Shown here piece after piece: positions 22,010-35,302 of a stretch of 64,000 nucleotides of DNA. Numbering within the stretch: position 1 is the first letter of the stretch; each line of letters opens with the position of its first letter. The translations under genes were made by a program, and so were the position numbers. This DNA comes from Chrysomallon squamiferum (Eukaryota > Mollusca > Gastropoda > Neomphalida > Peltospiridae): positions 241,001 to 305,000 of the forward strand of contig CM022674.1 of assembly GCA_012295275.1 (NCBI GenBank), read 5' to 3'. The notes beneath the pieces were generated by a model that had not been told where the DNA came from, did not search any database, and saw only the letters and a program-made list of their open reading frames with translations.

Positions 22010-22660
22010 ACTGTTTATGATTAATGAACTAAAAACTGCTTTGTTTTCTTGACTTTCTTTTATTTATTTATTTTTTCTTTTTTGTTCCAGTGTAAAACTT
22101 GAATTCACTTGAGGATAATTATATGGGGGAAAATTTTCAGCTTATAAAATTGAAACGAGTATTTTTCCCCCCTTTTTCCCTTTCATTTTAAACACTTTTT
22201 TCTTTTCTTTTCTTGTTTTCTTTCTTTCTCTATATGTTTATTTGCTTCTTTTTTTTCTAACTTTACTGCATGTAAATATTTCAATATAATGATAGAAAAA
22301 TTACTGTTGTCTTCTAGCCTAAGAAGGTTTGTTAGATTTTAAAGAAGTTTTAAACCAAATGAATAAAATACATGTTATCTTTTTATTATTTGTTTTATTC
22401 CTTTTGTTTTTATGTTCATTCGTTGTTCCCTCTTTCCTTCATAGTAATTCTTTTTTTTTCAAAACTGCGCCTTACTTTCATTCTTTCTTTTTCTCACTGA
22501 TTTTTCTTTCATTCTTCTTTCTTATCTTTCAATTTTTCTTCCACATTTTCTCTTCTATTTTTCATTCTTCTTTCTTACAATCTTTCTTTCCTCCTTTCGA
22601 CAATACGTCTTTCCTTCTTTCTTTTATGTTCTATTTTCTCTTTCTTTATTAATAATTAAG
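21840..22660. other. Pyrimidine-rich low-complexity region
   Basis: T-rich with TTTC/TTCT clusters and a T-run of nearly 30 at about 21981-22010. The Phe/Ser/Leu-rich frames here are compositional. Confidence 0.7.
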
Positions 22661-22866
22661 ATTTTCCGGTCAGTTACGTTATCAATACTGGAACACACTG
22701 CAAACTGTTTTTCTGTCAACTGTTTGAAGACAGATGCCAAGCTGCGCTGGCGGCCACAGATACTTTAATTGTCAACCCGTAATTAATAAACTCACTGACA
22801 TGAAACCAAATTCAAGTGTTTAAATACTCTACAACAGGCGCATCTGTCCGACCTAGGGGTACACAA

Positions 22867-22937
22867 GTCACGTGACGAAGTTCAAAGTTCAACCCGCACG
22901 TGCTGGACGTGGTTTCTTCAACAATGCCGAACACGTG
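22867..22937. promoter_or_regulatory. Cluster of three E-boxes with a DR1 element
   Basis: Within 71 bp there are GTCACGTGAC (22867-22876, a perfect 10-bp palindrome of the USF/TFEB CLEAR type), AGTTCA-A-AGTTCA (22879-22891, a direct repeat with one-base spacer of the HNF4/RXR type), CACGTG (22897-22902) and CACGTG (22932-22937). The surrounding 22690-22960 is unique sequence of higher GC content than its neighbours. No gene is recognised next to it. Function as an enhancer is inference. Confidence 0.35.
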
Positions 22938-23467
22938 GTATTGACATGACCCATCGCAGTTCGATCTATTCGTATTACTCGTGTATCTGTTTCCGAAACA
23001 AATATTATGTCGTTTGCATTAATTTAACTGGGTTTTAATTAAATTACAATTCATTTTCGTTTGTTTCTGGATTAGGGCCTCTTATTCTGTTTTTTTTTCT
23101 CCTCCTTTTATTCACTTACTTATTTAATTAATTAATATGAAAATGTAACGTGAGGCTTAAAGCTGTGATAACCACACTGTTGTGCTCGAGCAAACGGGAT
23201 CAGTCCTCCTTGGGTCTCCTATAAGAATATTATACCATTCTAAACAGTACTTTGTAAACATTCACAACAGTTGTCATCTGCTAGTTTCTGTTTTCATGGA
23301 TGTCTCAAAATAGATAGATAGATAGATAGATTGACAGACATACAGAGAGATTAAGAAGACAAACCAGACAAATGTGTATATATATATATAGAAAGGAATT
23401 ATATATACGCAATGAAAAGATTGTTAGACAGACCTATCGATAGAAAGCACATATATATATATTCATT

Positions 23468-23483
23468 CACACACACACACACA

Positions 23484-23559
<76 letters not shown>
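23468..23559 (+). repeat. (CA)n microsatellite
   Basis: About 45 CA units with one CT interruption. Confidence 0.95.
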
Positions 23560-23563
<4 letters not shown>

Positions 23564-24190
23564 ACCAGACAGACATCCAAGCAATAATGATTACTCACAC
23601 GACAACTGGAATTATAAAATCTTTTACTCTCACTTTACTAACCTTCGTTCAAAACTTGCAATCGATCTAACATTGTCCGCGGGTTTCAGATAATACACAA
23701 TTCGGATTCGATTCGTTTCGTTTATTTCTAACGCGGAACCGATCGTGCTTTTTCATTTCCGTTCTGCCACTTGCAAAGAGCCGCACTTTTTCATTATTTC
23801 GTTTCAGTTCGTATTCTGGACATGATTTGAATGATTATCCTAAGATAATAGTCGTCTTTACTATGATTTCCATTTTATGTCTGAAAGAATAATATTAATT
23901 CTTTTAAGGATATGGTTTAGAGACCTTTTTTGATCATACGATGATGTCAGAATAAAGAGAAATATTAGTTTCCATTTCTGTTAATATTTTAGAACTGAAA
24001 AAAAAAAAAAAAAAATGTGAAAGAAACAAAATCAGAAGCAAACAAACAAACAAACAAATAAATAAATAAATAAATAAAATGTGAGAAACAAGAACAAACT
24101 GAAATTTGTTGAAATTAGACTCGGTTAATGATGGATGATTTATTAGCTGAAAAATTTTAATTGCATATTAATAGAAAACAGATGGATATG

Positions 24191-24291
<101 letters not shown>

Positions 24292-24429
24292 CACATACAC
24301 TGACACACATACACACACAGGCACACACACACAGACACACACACAGCACTTGAACACTGATACACACATGTACATTTATCTACTTATCCAAGGAAAATCT
24401 AAAACCAAAATACAATATCAATAATTGTT

Positions 24430-25250
24430 TTTGCATAACTTCGTATCACTTCGCGTTCTCTCGTCAAACGAAAATGTACGAGTGATTCCGATCAGCTTAC
24501 TTTTCTATCCATTTCCTTTTGGTCATTTTCTAATTGACGTATCCAGTAATCAATACACACACTAATTAATTTACCACGGTCAAATACTCAGTTACCCTGC
24601 TAAGCATGAAAATAAAAAAACTAAAAAAACTTTTACATTCATATTTGTACTTTATAGTTTTTATTTTCTTATAACTATAACATCCGATATTGAATTATTC
24701 CTCAAAACATATTGTTATTTTTATCATCGATATTATCGATCATTCCATTAACGCAAACATAAGACAAACATTTTACACCGCAAGTCAATATTAACTTGGT
24801 GGGAATAATTCGTTTCGGGGCAAAAAAGCCGACACAAATTTGACGCAGTTTGTTACCAGCGGACGACAATGACCGATTATGTTTTCTGAACGCTGATTGG
24901 CTAACGGGCTTCGGTGCACTTAAAATCACTTACGCCAGTCGAAAGCGGACAATAGAACTAACAATAACCAATCAATGCGTCATTAGCTCGTATTGGGTTC
25001 TGTTTGGTTTCTGATTTGATTCACCTCCAGTTTGTAATGATATTTGTCGTACTCGTGTTGTGGTTCCGCTCAAGGTGGAAACTCAGGGGCGGATGTAGGG
25101 CGTTGATTCCTGCCCTCACCTATTGTTCGTGAGTTTAAATTGTGTGTGTGTAACGACCGGATACAGGGTGTGGCTACATCACTCCATCCCTTAAGTATGA
25201 GTTTAGTTGTTTGTTTGGTTTGTAATGACTTGTGAAATTTAAAATGTCGG
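24430..25250. other. Unique sequence, no gene recognised
   Basis: Includes a comparatively GC-rich part (24790-24990) with repeated phrases of the type GATTGGCTAACGG / ACCAATCA (CCAAT-box-like on both strands). No coding domain seen. Confidence 0.35.
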
Positions 25251-25319
25251 CTGATCATGGTGTGGTTGTACGTACGTACAGAAAACGAGATGGACGGAGA
25301 GGTGGACTTATGATGACAG

Positions 25320-25575
25320 ATGAACTGATATAGATAGATGGACAGACTTAGATAGACAGATAGATAGATAGACAGAGAGACAAACATAGGTAAGTTCGTA
25401 GAGGATCAGAGAGAAATAGACAGACAGATGGAAAAATAGATGTATAGACAGACAGATAGGTAGACAGACGACTAGGTAGACCTAGATAGGTTTATGAATG
25501 GATGGATAAATGAATGGAGACAGATAGACAGACAGATAAACAGACAGACAGACACCCCGACAGCTAGATAGATAA
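25320..25575 (+). repeat. Degenerate GATA/GACA repeat
   Basis: Mixed GATA, GACA, GGTA and GGAT units, strongly mutated, so this is an old array. The following 25580-26220 is unique with no gene recognised. Confidence 0.8.
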
Positions 25576-26223
25576 TAATAGATCATTTGTATCCTTTGTT
25601 TGTCTAAACTTTATATTTTATTAAGTACGTAACGAAATACCCGGTGCATTTTATTTACAAACATAAATACTCTGCATTATTATCACGAGTAAAAAAGACA
25701 GTAAATACACCTCATTACAAATCCAGGATTGACTGTAACGATTTTCTTAGACGCCACACACCACTTGCCTAAGCTGCAGATGCCAGAACACATCTCACCT
25801 TTTTTTTTATTTCTCCAGTCAGACATCACAACCTATTTGTTTTCGTGGCCATATTGAAACTGATACACTGGCGTCTACTAATACAGCGTAATAACAGCGA
25901 GCGCCAGTGGGGCAAAGGAAGACAAGATTGCCGTATTTATCTGTTCCTCTTTTCTGAATCATCACGTTAAATATTCCATATACATCGAGTAATGATGCTG
26001 CAGTTCGACTACTTCAAACCGCCTAGTGTGAACATGTCTTTGCCTAACAAGGACACTTCACGAGAAGTTTGATACAGAAAGCGAGTGGAAAGCCGCAGAT
26101 ATGCAGTGTTATATAAATACACGTGCTTGTTATTGTTCGCATTCTTTTGTATTAATTACTTTACTTGGATTCGAGATCAAATCTCAGAACATATACAAAT
26201 GAACATTTTATCTAAATAGGTAT

Positions 26224-26415
<192 letters not shown>

Positions 26416-26884
26416 AATCTCTCATTCCCTCCCTACAGTATAGATATATTATATGATGAAGATGAAAATATATGACAGAATGAAGAACGTAGATATATAT
26501 ATCTTTGTTCCTTCCTTCATTCCTGTCATATCTTTCCCTTTTTCTCATCTTTATCTTCCAGTCTTTCATAGCTCAGCTCTCCTTTCATTTTTTATTGACC
26601 CCAGAATAGATTTAAAAACTATAATTACCTTGATCCGCATTACATCACTGGTGAACGAGGTACAAAGATAATCTTGAAAAGTGCAGAACATAAAATTAAT
26701 TCCTGGGGGGGATGTATTTAATGTTTTAACCTGATAAAATAACATTAAATTAGCCAGACGTCTGTTTCCGAACGAAACAAAATCACAGCTATTTATGTTT
26801 ATTCTTTAACGTACAAGAATTTTTTTCTCCTTCTTTACCTATAACTTTATTTCTCTTTCTTTCCTTTATACATCCGTATAATGA

Positions 26885-27290
26885 TAATACTTACTTATAC
26901 AAAAACTATTACTGCTAGTACTACTACTGCTACAGTACTACTACCACTACTGCTACTACTACCTCTGCTGCTTCTGCTATTACAACCACTATTACTATTA
27001 CTACTAGTACTACTACTACCACTACACTACCACTTTTACTGCTATATAACTATTACTGTCACTACAACTACTGTCATATTATTATTAGTGCTATAAAATT
27101 ACCTCTACCGCTACTTCTACTTCTACTACTACATTACTACTTGTACTACCATTACTGTTACAACTACCACTACTACAAGCACTTCTGCTACATTACTGCA
27201 ACACTACTACGTCTTCTGCTATTAGTATTAATACGACGACAACGACAACTACTATTTCAACCGCTAATTATAACTACAATGCAAATCAAC
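26885..27290 (+). repeat. Degenerate (ACT)n triplet tract
   Basis: ACT/GCT/ACA triplets over about 400 bp, the same kind of sequence as upstream of P450 genes A and C. Confidence 0.75.
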
Positions 27291-27520
27291 AATGCAAGAA
27301 CATATAACCAGAATAATACAGCATCCATATCTTAAAAAAAAGTTCTCAAGAAAAGTGAGTGTAACACTGAAGAAGTGATTGAATCTAGCTAATGATAAAC
27401 AGACATGCGGAACATTCACATCAGACTTCTCATCATTCAGTTTACACAGGCGTCTTAGCGACTCCAGTGAAAAAACCTCAACACGCTTTTCTCACGTTCA
27501 TTATTACCCGTGTAGTCGTT

Positions 27521-27766
27521 GACATCGAGATAGCGCTGGCTGGGGACTGGGAGGGAGACGTCGAGATAGCGCTGGCTGGGGACTGGGAGGGAGACGTCGA
27601 GATAGCGCTGGCTGGGGACTGGGAGGGAGACGTCAAGATAATGCTGGCAGGGGACTGGGAAGGAGACGTCGAGATAGCGCTGGCTGGGGACTGGGAGGGA
27701 GACGTCGAGATAATGCTGGCAGGGGACTGGGAGGGAGACATCGAGATAGCGCTGGCAGGGAGGGGT
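27521..27766. repeat. 36-bp GC-rich minisatellite, seven units
   Basis: Units begin at 27521, 27557, 27593, 27629, 27665, 27701 and 27737. Two variants alternate: ATAGCGCTGGCTGGGG in units 1-3 and 5, ATAATGCTGGCAGGGG in units 4 and 6, with unit 7 intermediate. It is open in frame (12-residue EIALAGDWEGDV repeats on the plus strand), but flanking sequence offers no gene structure. It is sharply more GC-rich than its surroundings. Confidence 0.9.
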
Positions 27767-27884
27767 TGGAGGTTTCCGGGGGGAAGGAACTGACATGCGC
27801 ACGACTGAAGTGTGTTAGTACATGGGTGGAGTTGTTTCGTTCTCTCTCCTAATTAACGTTTTTTCTGGAATTGAAAGAAGAAAA

Positions 27885-28311
27885 TAGTATATAAATAAAT
27901 AGATAAATAAACAAAAAATATAAATATATAAATAAAAAATTAAATAAATAAATAAAAAAATTATATAAATATATAAATAAAAAATTAAACAAATAAATAA
28001 ATATACAAAAATATAAATAAGTAAGTAAATAAAAAATAAATAAATAAACAAACAACAACAGCAACATCTGTTCTAGTAATGCTTCCAATTACTAATTCTG
28101 CTTCTACCATACGTCCTTTACATTCACTACAACCCCTACTGCTGCTATTACAACCCCTACTGCTGCAATTACAACATAATAATAACAACAATTACAAGGA
28201 GGAAAAAGAAGACGAAAGATGATTAAAGAAAGAAAGAAACAATGAAAAAAAAAACATAAAAAAACAACAAACCCCCAGCAAAACAAAACTTAACTAAACT
28301 AACAAACAAAA

Positions 28312-28354
<43 letters not shown>

Positions 28355-28544
28355 ACCACAAACAAGAACGAGAAAATTAAGAAAACAAAAAGAAAGAAAA
28401 CTAAGGAGGAAAAAGAGACTAAAGATAAAGAGAACTCACGTAGATCTGTTACATGAAGATTTCTCAGTCTAAGTGTTGCCTGCTCCTTTAGTTTAAGTCT
28501 CAATCAATCTCAGTCACATCTTAAAAAAAATAAACCAACAACAC

Positions 28545-28616
<72 letters not shown>

Positions 28617-28960
28617 AAAAATAAAAATAAAAATAACAATAATAATTAAGTGAAAAAAAAGAAGAAAAGGAAAAGAGATAAAAACACTAACAGTATAATA
28701 AATAAATAGATAAATAAATAGATAAATAGACAAATGAATAAATAAGAAAGTAAGTAAGAAAGTATGTAAGGAAGTAAATAAATAGATTAAGTAAATAAAT
28801 AAATAAATAGATAAATAAATAAATAAATAAATATATATAAATACATAAATAAATAGATAAATATATAAATAGATAAATAGATAAATAAATAAATAGATAA
28901 ATAGATAAATAAATAAATAAATAATAAATATAAATAGTTAAATAAATAAACAAACAAGAA
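27885..28960 (+). repeat. Block of A-rich tetranucleotide and CA repeats
   Basis: Contains degenerate (AAAT)n at 27885-28060, purer (TAAA)n at 28310-28355, (CA)n at 28543-28611 and mixed TAAA/TAGA units at 28695-28950. Between them is A-rich non-coding sequence. No gene. Confidence 0.85.
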
Positions 28961-29297
28961 CATACATAAGAACTTAGAAGAAGAAGAAGAAGAAAGAAAA
29001 AACAGAAGACGAATGTCTACTAAACTATTTTCTAGAGCCGGTTTCCTTTCCCTCAGTTAGACGTTATCTTTTCTGTAATCTGGGTCGTTACATTAGAGCC
29101 GTTGTTAAAGTCACAATTTATTATTATTTTCTAAGGATTGTTATTCATCTCTTTTTTTTTTTTTTTTTTTTTTACAGAAGAGTCTAGTGGTGTAGAAGTT
29201 TAAAGTAAACAAATATACAGAAAACTGTACACACGAATACGCACAGATTATGGAATACTAACCTGATGATGCATGGACTTTTAGGATTAGTTAGAAC

Positions 29298-29425
29298 AGG
29301 GCGGATGGATGGATAAGTGGACAGAAGGATGGACAGATGGCTAGATGGATTGATGGGTAGGTTGACGGAGAGAGGGATGTATAAATGGATGTACGAATGA
29401 ATGAACAGAATGTATGAATGGTTGG
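29298..29425 (+). repeat. Degenerate GGAT/GAAT repeat
   Basis: Imperfect GATG/GGAT/GAAT units; old array. Confidence 0.65.
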
Positions 29426-29569
29426 AGAGGAAAACAGAAGTGCGGGTAAAACAAAAATGTATCTAGATTGAAGAATTAGCTAAACTGCTGATTCGTGAAT
29501 GGCTGGATAGATAGATAGGTGTGTAATAATTAGAAAAAAATCATTGATCAATAACAAATAATAATACAA

Positions 29570-29705
29570 AATAATTTAAAAAATTAAAAGTAAATAAATA
29601 AATAAATTAAAAAAAATAAAAATAAATATAAATAAATAAGTAAATAAATAAATAAAATGAATAAATTACAAAGAAGTAAGTAAATAAATAAATAAATAAA
29701 AATAT
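29570..29705 (+). repeat. (TAAA)n degenerate array
   Basis: AAAT-type tetranucleotides with frequent A insertions. The following 29710-30630 is unique, AT-rich and without recognisable gene. Confidence 0.75.
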
Positions 29706-30639
29706 TTCAAGGAATAATTATTTAGAAAATGAATTTTAAAAATACTTTCGTTTCTGAATCGTAGATAAAATTAATATTTAGTAGAAAGCAAATGACAACA
29801 GCTGTTTGCTGTTTCCATAAATCTGAACACGGAAACGTTATAGTGACGTCAGCAGTTGTTTTATGACAACAAACATCTTCAGAATTTGTTAAAAACATGA
29901 TTTGGCAAACGTTTCGCAAGTCTGATTTACGGTGGGTTGGAAAGAATTTTATTATTGTTATTATTATATTACAAAGGTATCGTTTTTAAGGAGGTTTAAA
30001 ATGCGCACTTTCTCTTTAGAGACAGATAATCAAGAAAATACGTAAGATTTGTGATGATGTAGATGTGTTTTTGAGCCTGATACCAAGTTTACATTTAGGT
30101 TTTATCACTACGTGTCGATAGAAAAAAAATTAAATATTATTTTAGTTTGCGAAAATAAAGATCGACACTTTTATTTGACGTCACACAATAAACTTTTCTG
30201 TGAAAGAAATTGACGTGTAAACCTCAAACCTCAGCTCTTATTTCATTGGTAAGTAGAGATTAATTAATTATGATAATGAATTTACGATTAAAACGTTAAT
30301 GTGTTTAATTGCTATGTATTTAGCTGTATACTAAGGAAAGTGTGTCGATTCCTCTGTCTATTACCTAACTAGCTAAATAAAAAAATAATTAAAATCGAAT
30401 AAAAACTGTCCCTTCATAATCTGTACCAGACTTGTAACTGTAATCCGGCGATCACTTGGAATCCATTACGTCGCAAATTGACTTAGTAACTGCCACCGAC
30501 TTACAGAAATCATTGTGTGTATGCAACGGATATCAGCGGCATTAGGTTTCAGCAAAAATGTCTCCAAAACTGATTTAATTTACATACAAGACAGACATGT
30601 ACACCCAAGTTAAAAACACGCGTACAGGTGCATGTACAA

Positions 30640-30715
30640 ATAAATAAATAAATAAATAAGTAAATAAATAAATAAATAAATAAGTAAATAAATAAATAAA
30701 TAAATAAATAAATAC
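30640..30715 (+). repeat. (TAAA)n/(TAAG)n microsatellite
   Basis: About 19 tetranucleotide units, TAAG at two regular positions. Confidence 0.9.
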
Positions 30716-31131
30716 TGGATGTATGAAAGGACTGTCAACGAAAGTAGGGCGGAGAGAAAGCGCGCGAAGTAAAACTGTACTGCGCGTACATTGCTAGAGT
30801 ACCAAACGACAAAACTAAGGTTATGCACTTAAAAAACCTGTTCCGAATATTTTCATTTTGTCGTAGCTGTTAGGCCAGGAATCTCCGCGCGGTTATAAAT
30901 AAACCACTCGTTTGAAAATTATATTTATGTGACTACTAGACTGGGCCCCAGCCTCGTTGTGGCTGTGACGCGTGCACACTGTTAGCGAAGTGTTCGCTTG
31001 CGGGACAATCCCAACACAGAAGTTTCCAGTTAGCTGCGCGAAGTATCGATCGATCGCTCTTGCTCTGTGCGCGTTCTCTCACGCGCTAAAATTATGTAGT
31101 GCCCGCCTCGATTCTGGGAGCACCACCCGAG

Positions 31132-31138
31132 TATAAAT
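31132..31138 (+). promoter_or_regulatory. Putative TATA box of the EMI-domain gene
   Basis: TATAAAT about 457 bp upstream of the exon 1 start codon. It follows a locally CpG-richer stretch (30940-31110 with GCGCGAAG, GTGCGCG and a GATCGATCGATCG run), as expected of a promoter in this AT-rich background. The transcription start would be near 31165. A 5'-UTR intron cannot be excluded. Confidence 0.35.
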
Positions 31139-31588
31139 GACAAAGCTGGGATTAAAACGAGAACAAGAAAGTGAGAGGAGAAGAAGAAGAAGAAAAGTTT
31201 TTGAGAACAGAAGGAGAGAATTTCGCTGGCTGTTATCGTCTGTTGAAACGTTGTTCCACTTAACAATGTTTATTTGTGACGACTCTTAATAACTGGAATT
31301 TTAAATAAACACGAAACGAAATGAAAGAGTAGCGATATTTTTTTTATTTTTTATTAATATCTCCTGGTTCTTTTTTTTTATTATTATTTCTTTTCATAAA
31401 CTTGGAGGAGTGAAAAAATACAGAGGTAACGAAGCTGAAAGATCAGATATTTCAGATCAAAAAAATATAATTAAAAATCACAGCCGGATTACCACTTAAT
31501 TCTGTGAAGTAATTCTGGATTATAGGATTATGAAGTGTTTATTATCGTCTGGCTTATGACTTGTTGTGTTCTGTCTGATAAAAGGATA

Positions 31589-31695
31589 ATGGAGAAATTG
31601 ACATTAATTTCTGTGATTGTGACAGTCGTGTTTTGTGGAGGTTCTGGTGGTCAGCCTCTCATAGTAAACATGGGGTACCAGCTTCACGCGGGCAT
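31589..31695 (+). CDS. EMI-domain secreted protein, exon 1 (signal peptide)
   Basis: ATG opens 35 codons plus two bases. The first residues, MEKLTLISVIVTVVFCGGSG, form a typical signal peptide: a charged n-region (EK), a hydrophobic core of about 14 residues, and small residues before a likely cleavage site around residues 19-21. The mature part begins QPLIVNMGYQLHAG. The exon ends AT|GTAAGT, a consensus donor, in phase 2. This matches the phase of the acceptor at 49434, where the split codon becomes ATG (Met) followed by PNVC, the usual start of an EMI domain. A signal peptide directly before an EMI domain is the normal order in EMI proteins (emilins, MEGF10/Draper-type receptors, EGFL7). 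The link to exon 2 is inferred from phase and domain order, since no transcript is available. Confidence 0.65.
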
Positions 31696-31721
31696 GTAAG
31701 TGAAATATTCATCATTGTTTA

Positions 31722-31779
31722 ATTTAATTTAATTTAATTTAATTTAATCTTCTTCTTCTTCTTCTTCTTCTTCTTCTTC

Positions 31780-31837
<58 letters not shown>
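31722..31837 (+). repeat. Compound microsatellite (AATTT)n-(CTT)n-(ATT)n
   Basis: Three different short repeats abut just inside intron 1 of the EMI gene. Confidence 0.9.
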
Positions 31838-31984
31838 TTAAATACTTACGCACCTACTCCCATAATTTAATATGAATGACTGTGTGTGTGTGTGTTTATA
31901 TGTTTATGTGCGTATATACGTATGTTTGTGTTTATGCTTATGTACGTCTATATGTTTGTACTGGTCTTTTAATGGGGGTTTTCA

Positions 31985-32001
31985 GAGAGAGAGAGAGAGA
32001 G

Positions 32002-32089
<88 letters not shown>
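31985..32089 (+). repeat. (GA)n microsatellite
   Basis: About 50 GA units with one ACAC interruption near 32002. Confidence 0.95.
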
Positions 32090-32092
<3 letters not shown>

Positions 32093-32159
32093 TGTGCTGA
32101 CGCAGCAATATAAAAATTCAGTTTTCCTGTGAGCCATGAGTTGCTCCACTGACGTTCTT

Positions 32160-33235
32160 TGCTTTTACTTCTTTTTATTTTTTTTTTTATTTCTCGCTTT
32201 GCTTGTTATTATTATTAGTTTTTAGTTTAGTTTATCTCTTTTCGAACAAAATTTTATATATTTCAGTCATTCATTCATTCTTTCTTTCTTTAGGTGTCAT
32301 TAGTTATAGTTTAGATTTCTATTTCTATTTATTTCTTTTTTTTTTCATTTTCAGTTTCACGTACTTTCTTAATTTACTTTACTGTTTGGACATTCCTTTC
32401 TTTCGTTCACTTTTTCTTTCTTTAATCTCGTCATTCTTTAAAATATTATGATAACGAACCAGTCTGCATTTGTATCGAGTTTTCTCATTCGTTTATTTTA
32501 TTTTTATTTCTTTCTTTACTTCCTTCATTCAGTTCTTTTTTATTCTTACTATCTTTCAGAAATTATTGCATAGAAATGCGGAGTGCATTCACCTTTTGTC
32601 TTTTTGTTTATTTACTCCCCTGTCTTCTCTAAACTTTATTTCCTAAGCATTTAATACACATCTCCCTTCACATGATCGCTGTCTGTCGTTGTTACACAAA
32701 AACGTTTCCTTTATTATTTGAAATGCGTACCTGCACTCAATTAATCCTTGTTACTGAACCGTGCAATGCGCAATTCAAGCGAGCCTTCTGCAGCCCACAA
32801 CTGTGAGAAAAAACATTTTTACTTTGTCACTGACCGTGTTAGAAATAACGTAAAGAACCGCAATAAATATAACCTAATTAACTGCAAGGAACCAACAGAC
32901 GTACAGAGACACATGAATACATATTTTTTATTATTATTATTAATTTGTTATTTTTATAGAAGTTACCTTCAGCAAGTTTTTCAGCGATGTTTTCTTCCAT
33001 TTTGAAATTCTCTTCTGATTATTAAACCCGTCGCTTTGTCTGAAATTCTGTCTGTGTGTTATTTCTTTCTGTTCTTCAGTTTCTTTCTTTATCGGTTTCC
33101 CACACCATTTTCCTGACACGATTTATTTTCTTTTTTTAACTTTTTAATTTTTTTTTTTTTTAAATTGCTTTTCAAATTTTTCTACATACTTATTTCAGAT
33201 TATGTTTCAAAATCAAAGTATTTAAAATTATAATA
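32160..33235. other. Intron 1 of EMI gene, T-rich low-complexity and unique sequence
   Basis: TTTC-rich degenerate sequence to about 32640, then unremarkable unique sequence. No exon or RNA gene recognised. Confidence 0.4.
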
Positions 33236-33247
33236 ACAAATAAATAA

Positions 33248-33403
33248 CTATATAAATAAAAAAATAAATAAATAAATAAATAAAAGAGAAAACAGAAAAA
33301 AACATTTTAAAAATGAAAGAAAATAAAAATACATAAACACAACTAGAAAATAAAACAACTAAAATAAAAGATAAACTTTACCGCCACTAATAACAAACAA
33401 ATC

Positions 33404-33437
<34 letters not shown>

Positions 33438-33476
33438 TTAATAATAATAATAACAATAGTAATAGTAGTAGTAGTA

Positions 33477-33535
<59 letters not shown>

Positions 33536-33620
33536 TAATAATAACAACAACAATAACAATAATAATAATAATCATAATCATTACAATAACAACAACAATA
33601 ATCATGATAATGATGATGAC
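33248..33620 (+). repeat. A-rich tetranucleotide and (AAT)n/(AAC)n arrays
   Basis: A short (TAAA)n at 33248-33283, then triplets AAT, AGT and AAC from 33403 onward, with the purest AAT at 33478-33540. Confidence 0.85.
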
Positions 33621-33780
33621 GTCAACAATTATCATAATAACAACACCAGTAATAACACTGATATTCCACATTTAGTAGTTATTTAATTCAGTGACGGTGA
33701 AAAAGACATAATTATAACACATAGCAAATTAGTCGAGCTTGTGACGTACTTTACATCCCCAGTAAATCAGTGTTCGAGAA

Positions 33781-33872
33781 TCCGCACAGATCACCCTTGT
33801 GTTAGTGTTAGTATGTTAACATGTAAACAGATCAGCCGTGTGTTAGTGTTAGTATGTTAACATGTAAACGAA
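33781..33872. repeat. Tandem duplication of about 46 bp
   Basis: The phrase GTGTTAGTGTTAGTATGTTA followed by ACATGTAAAC occurs twice in succession, preceded each time by ACAGATCA(C/G)CC. Near-perfect, so recent. Confidence 0.8.
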
Positions 33873-33998
33873 TAAGCTAGAAAGAGCATAAAATGAGGTA
33901 GTTACGGAATTGGAAAACGGTTCGTGCAAGTTTTGAGCTCAGTGACGTAGCCATTTTATATATTTATTGTTGTACTTTGCTTATTCTTAAATCTGGTC

Positions 33999-33999
<1 letters not shown>

Positions 34000-34074
<75 letters not shown>

Positions 34075-34106
34075 AATACAGAAGGATGAGAGAAAGATAA
34101 ATAATA

Positions 34107-34164
<58 letters not shown>

Positions 34165-34165
34165 T
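34000..34165 (+). repeat. (GA)n and (AAT)n microsatellites
   Basis: (GA)n at 34000-34072 (about 36 units) and (AAT)n at 34105-34165 (about 20 units), 33 bp apart. Confidence 0.95.
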
Positions 34166-34829
34166 ATAATAATGAAATATAAATAGATTTAAACCTTTAT
34201 GCCACAATTATATCCCTATATAAATATTAATAAAGCAAATTATGCGTGATTTGCAGATTGACTGTGTTTACTAACCAGTTAACACACATTTAACAGGCCT
34301 CTGAGTCTAGCACACAAAGGGTTAATGCGATCACTGACGCCGATGGGGCTGGAGTCAATCGAAAGTAAACTAATAAAATAAATATTACGTCATAAATGAG
34401 AAGCAATTTTATTGGTTAATATAGACAGTACGTGTATGCGGCTGTAGATTTGCAAACATATTTCAGTTATAAGTTCTAATTATAAGTTTTGACTAATTAT
34501 CTCACCTTGAGAGAATAAAAAATTTGTGTAGGAACTAAATATGTAGATATGTAGAACAGTAGAAAAAATAAAAAAATAAAAAAATTAAAACTATAATTGA
34601 TAATCATACCTGAACGGAAACAAATTCTTCATGTGAAATATTCATTTAAAAGCTTTGAAAGATACGTGCGCATATGTATATTTGCAAACACACGTATGCA
34701 CGCACGCACGCACACACATAATTGTAAGAAGATGCCCGCTTGCGTTTTACATTACATATAATGATACACGCACATGCATACACACACATCGTGCACATAT
34801 ACACACACATATATATATATATACACACA

Positions 34830-35231
<402 letters not shown>

Positions 35232-35271
35232 TAACTCAGCTCATTTTTCGCAGAAGGCGAAAGAAATCGAA

Positions 35272-35302
35272 CATTCCGGAAGTACAGCACATCCGGAAGT
35301 AC
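35272..35302. promoter_or_regulatory. Pair of ETS-type CCGGAAGT sites
   Basis: Two CCGGAAGTAC sites, 18 bp apart, in a unique segment (35235-35640) with more CpG than its neighbours. Paired ETS/GABP sites are common in promoters, but no gene start is recognised beside them. Confidence 0.25.
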
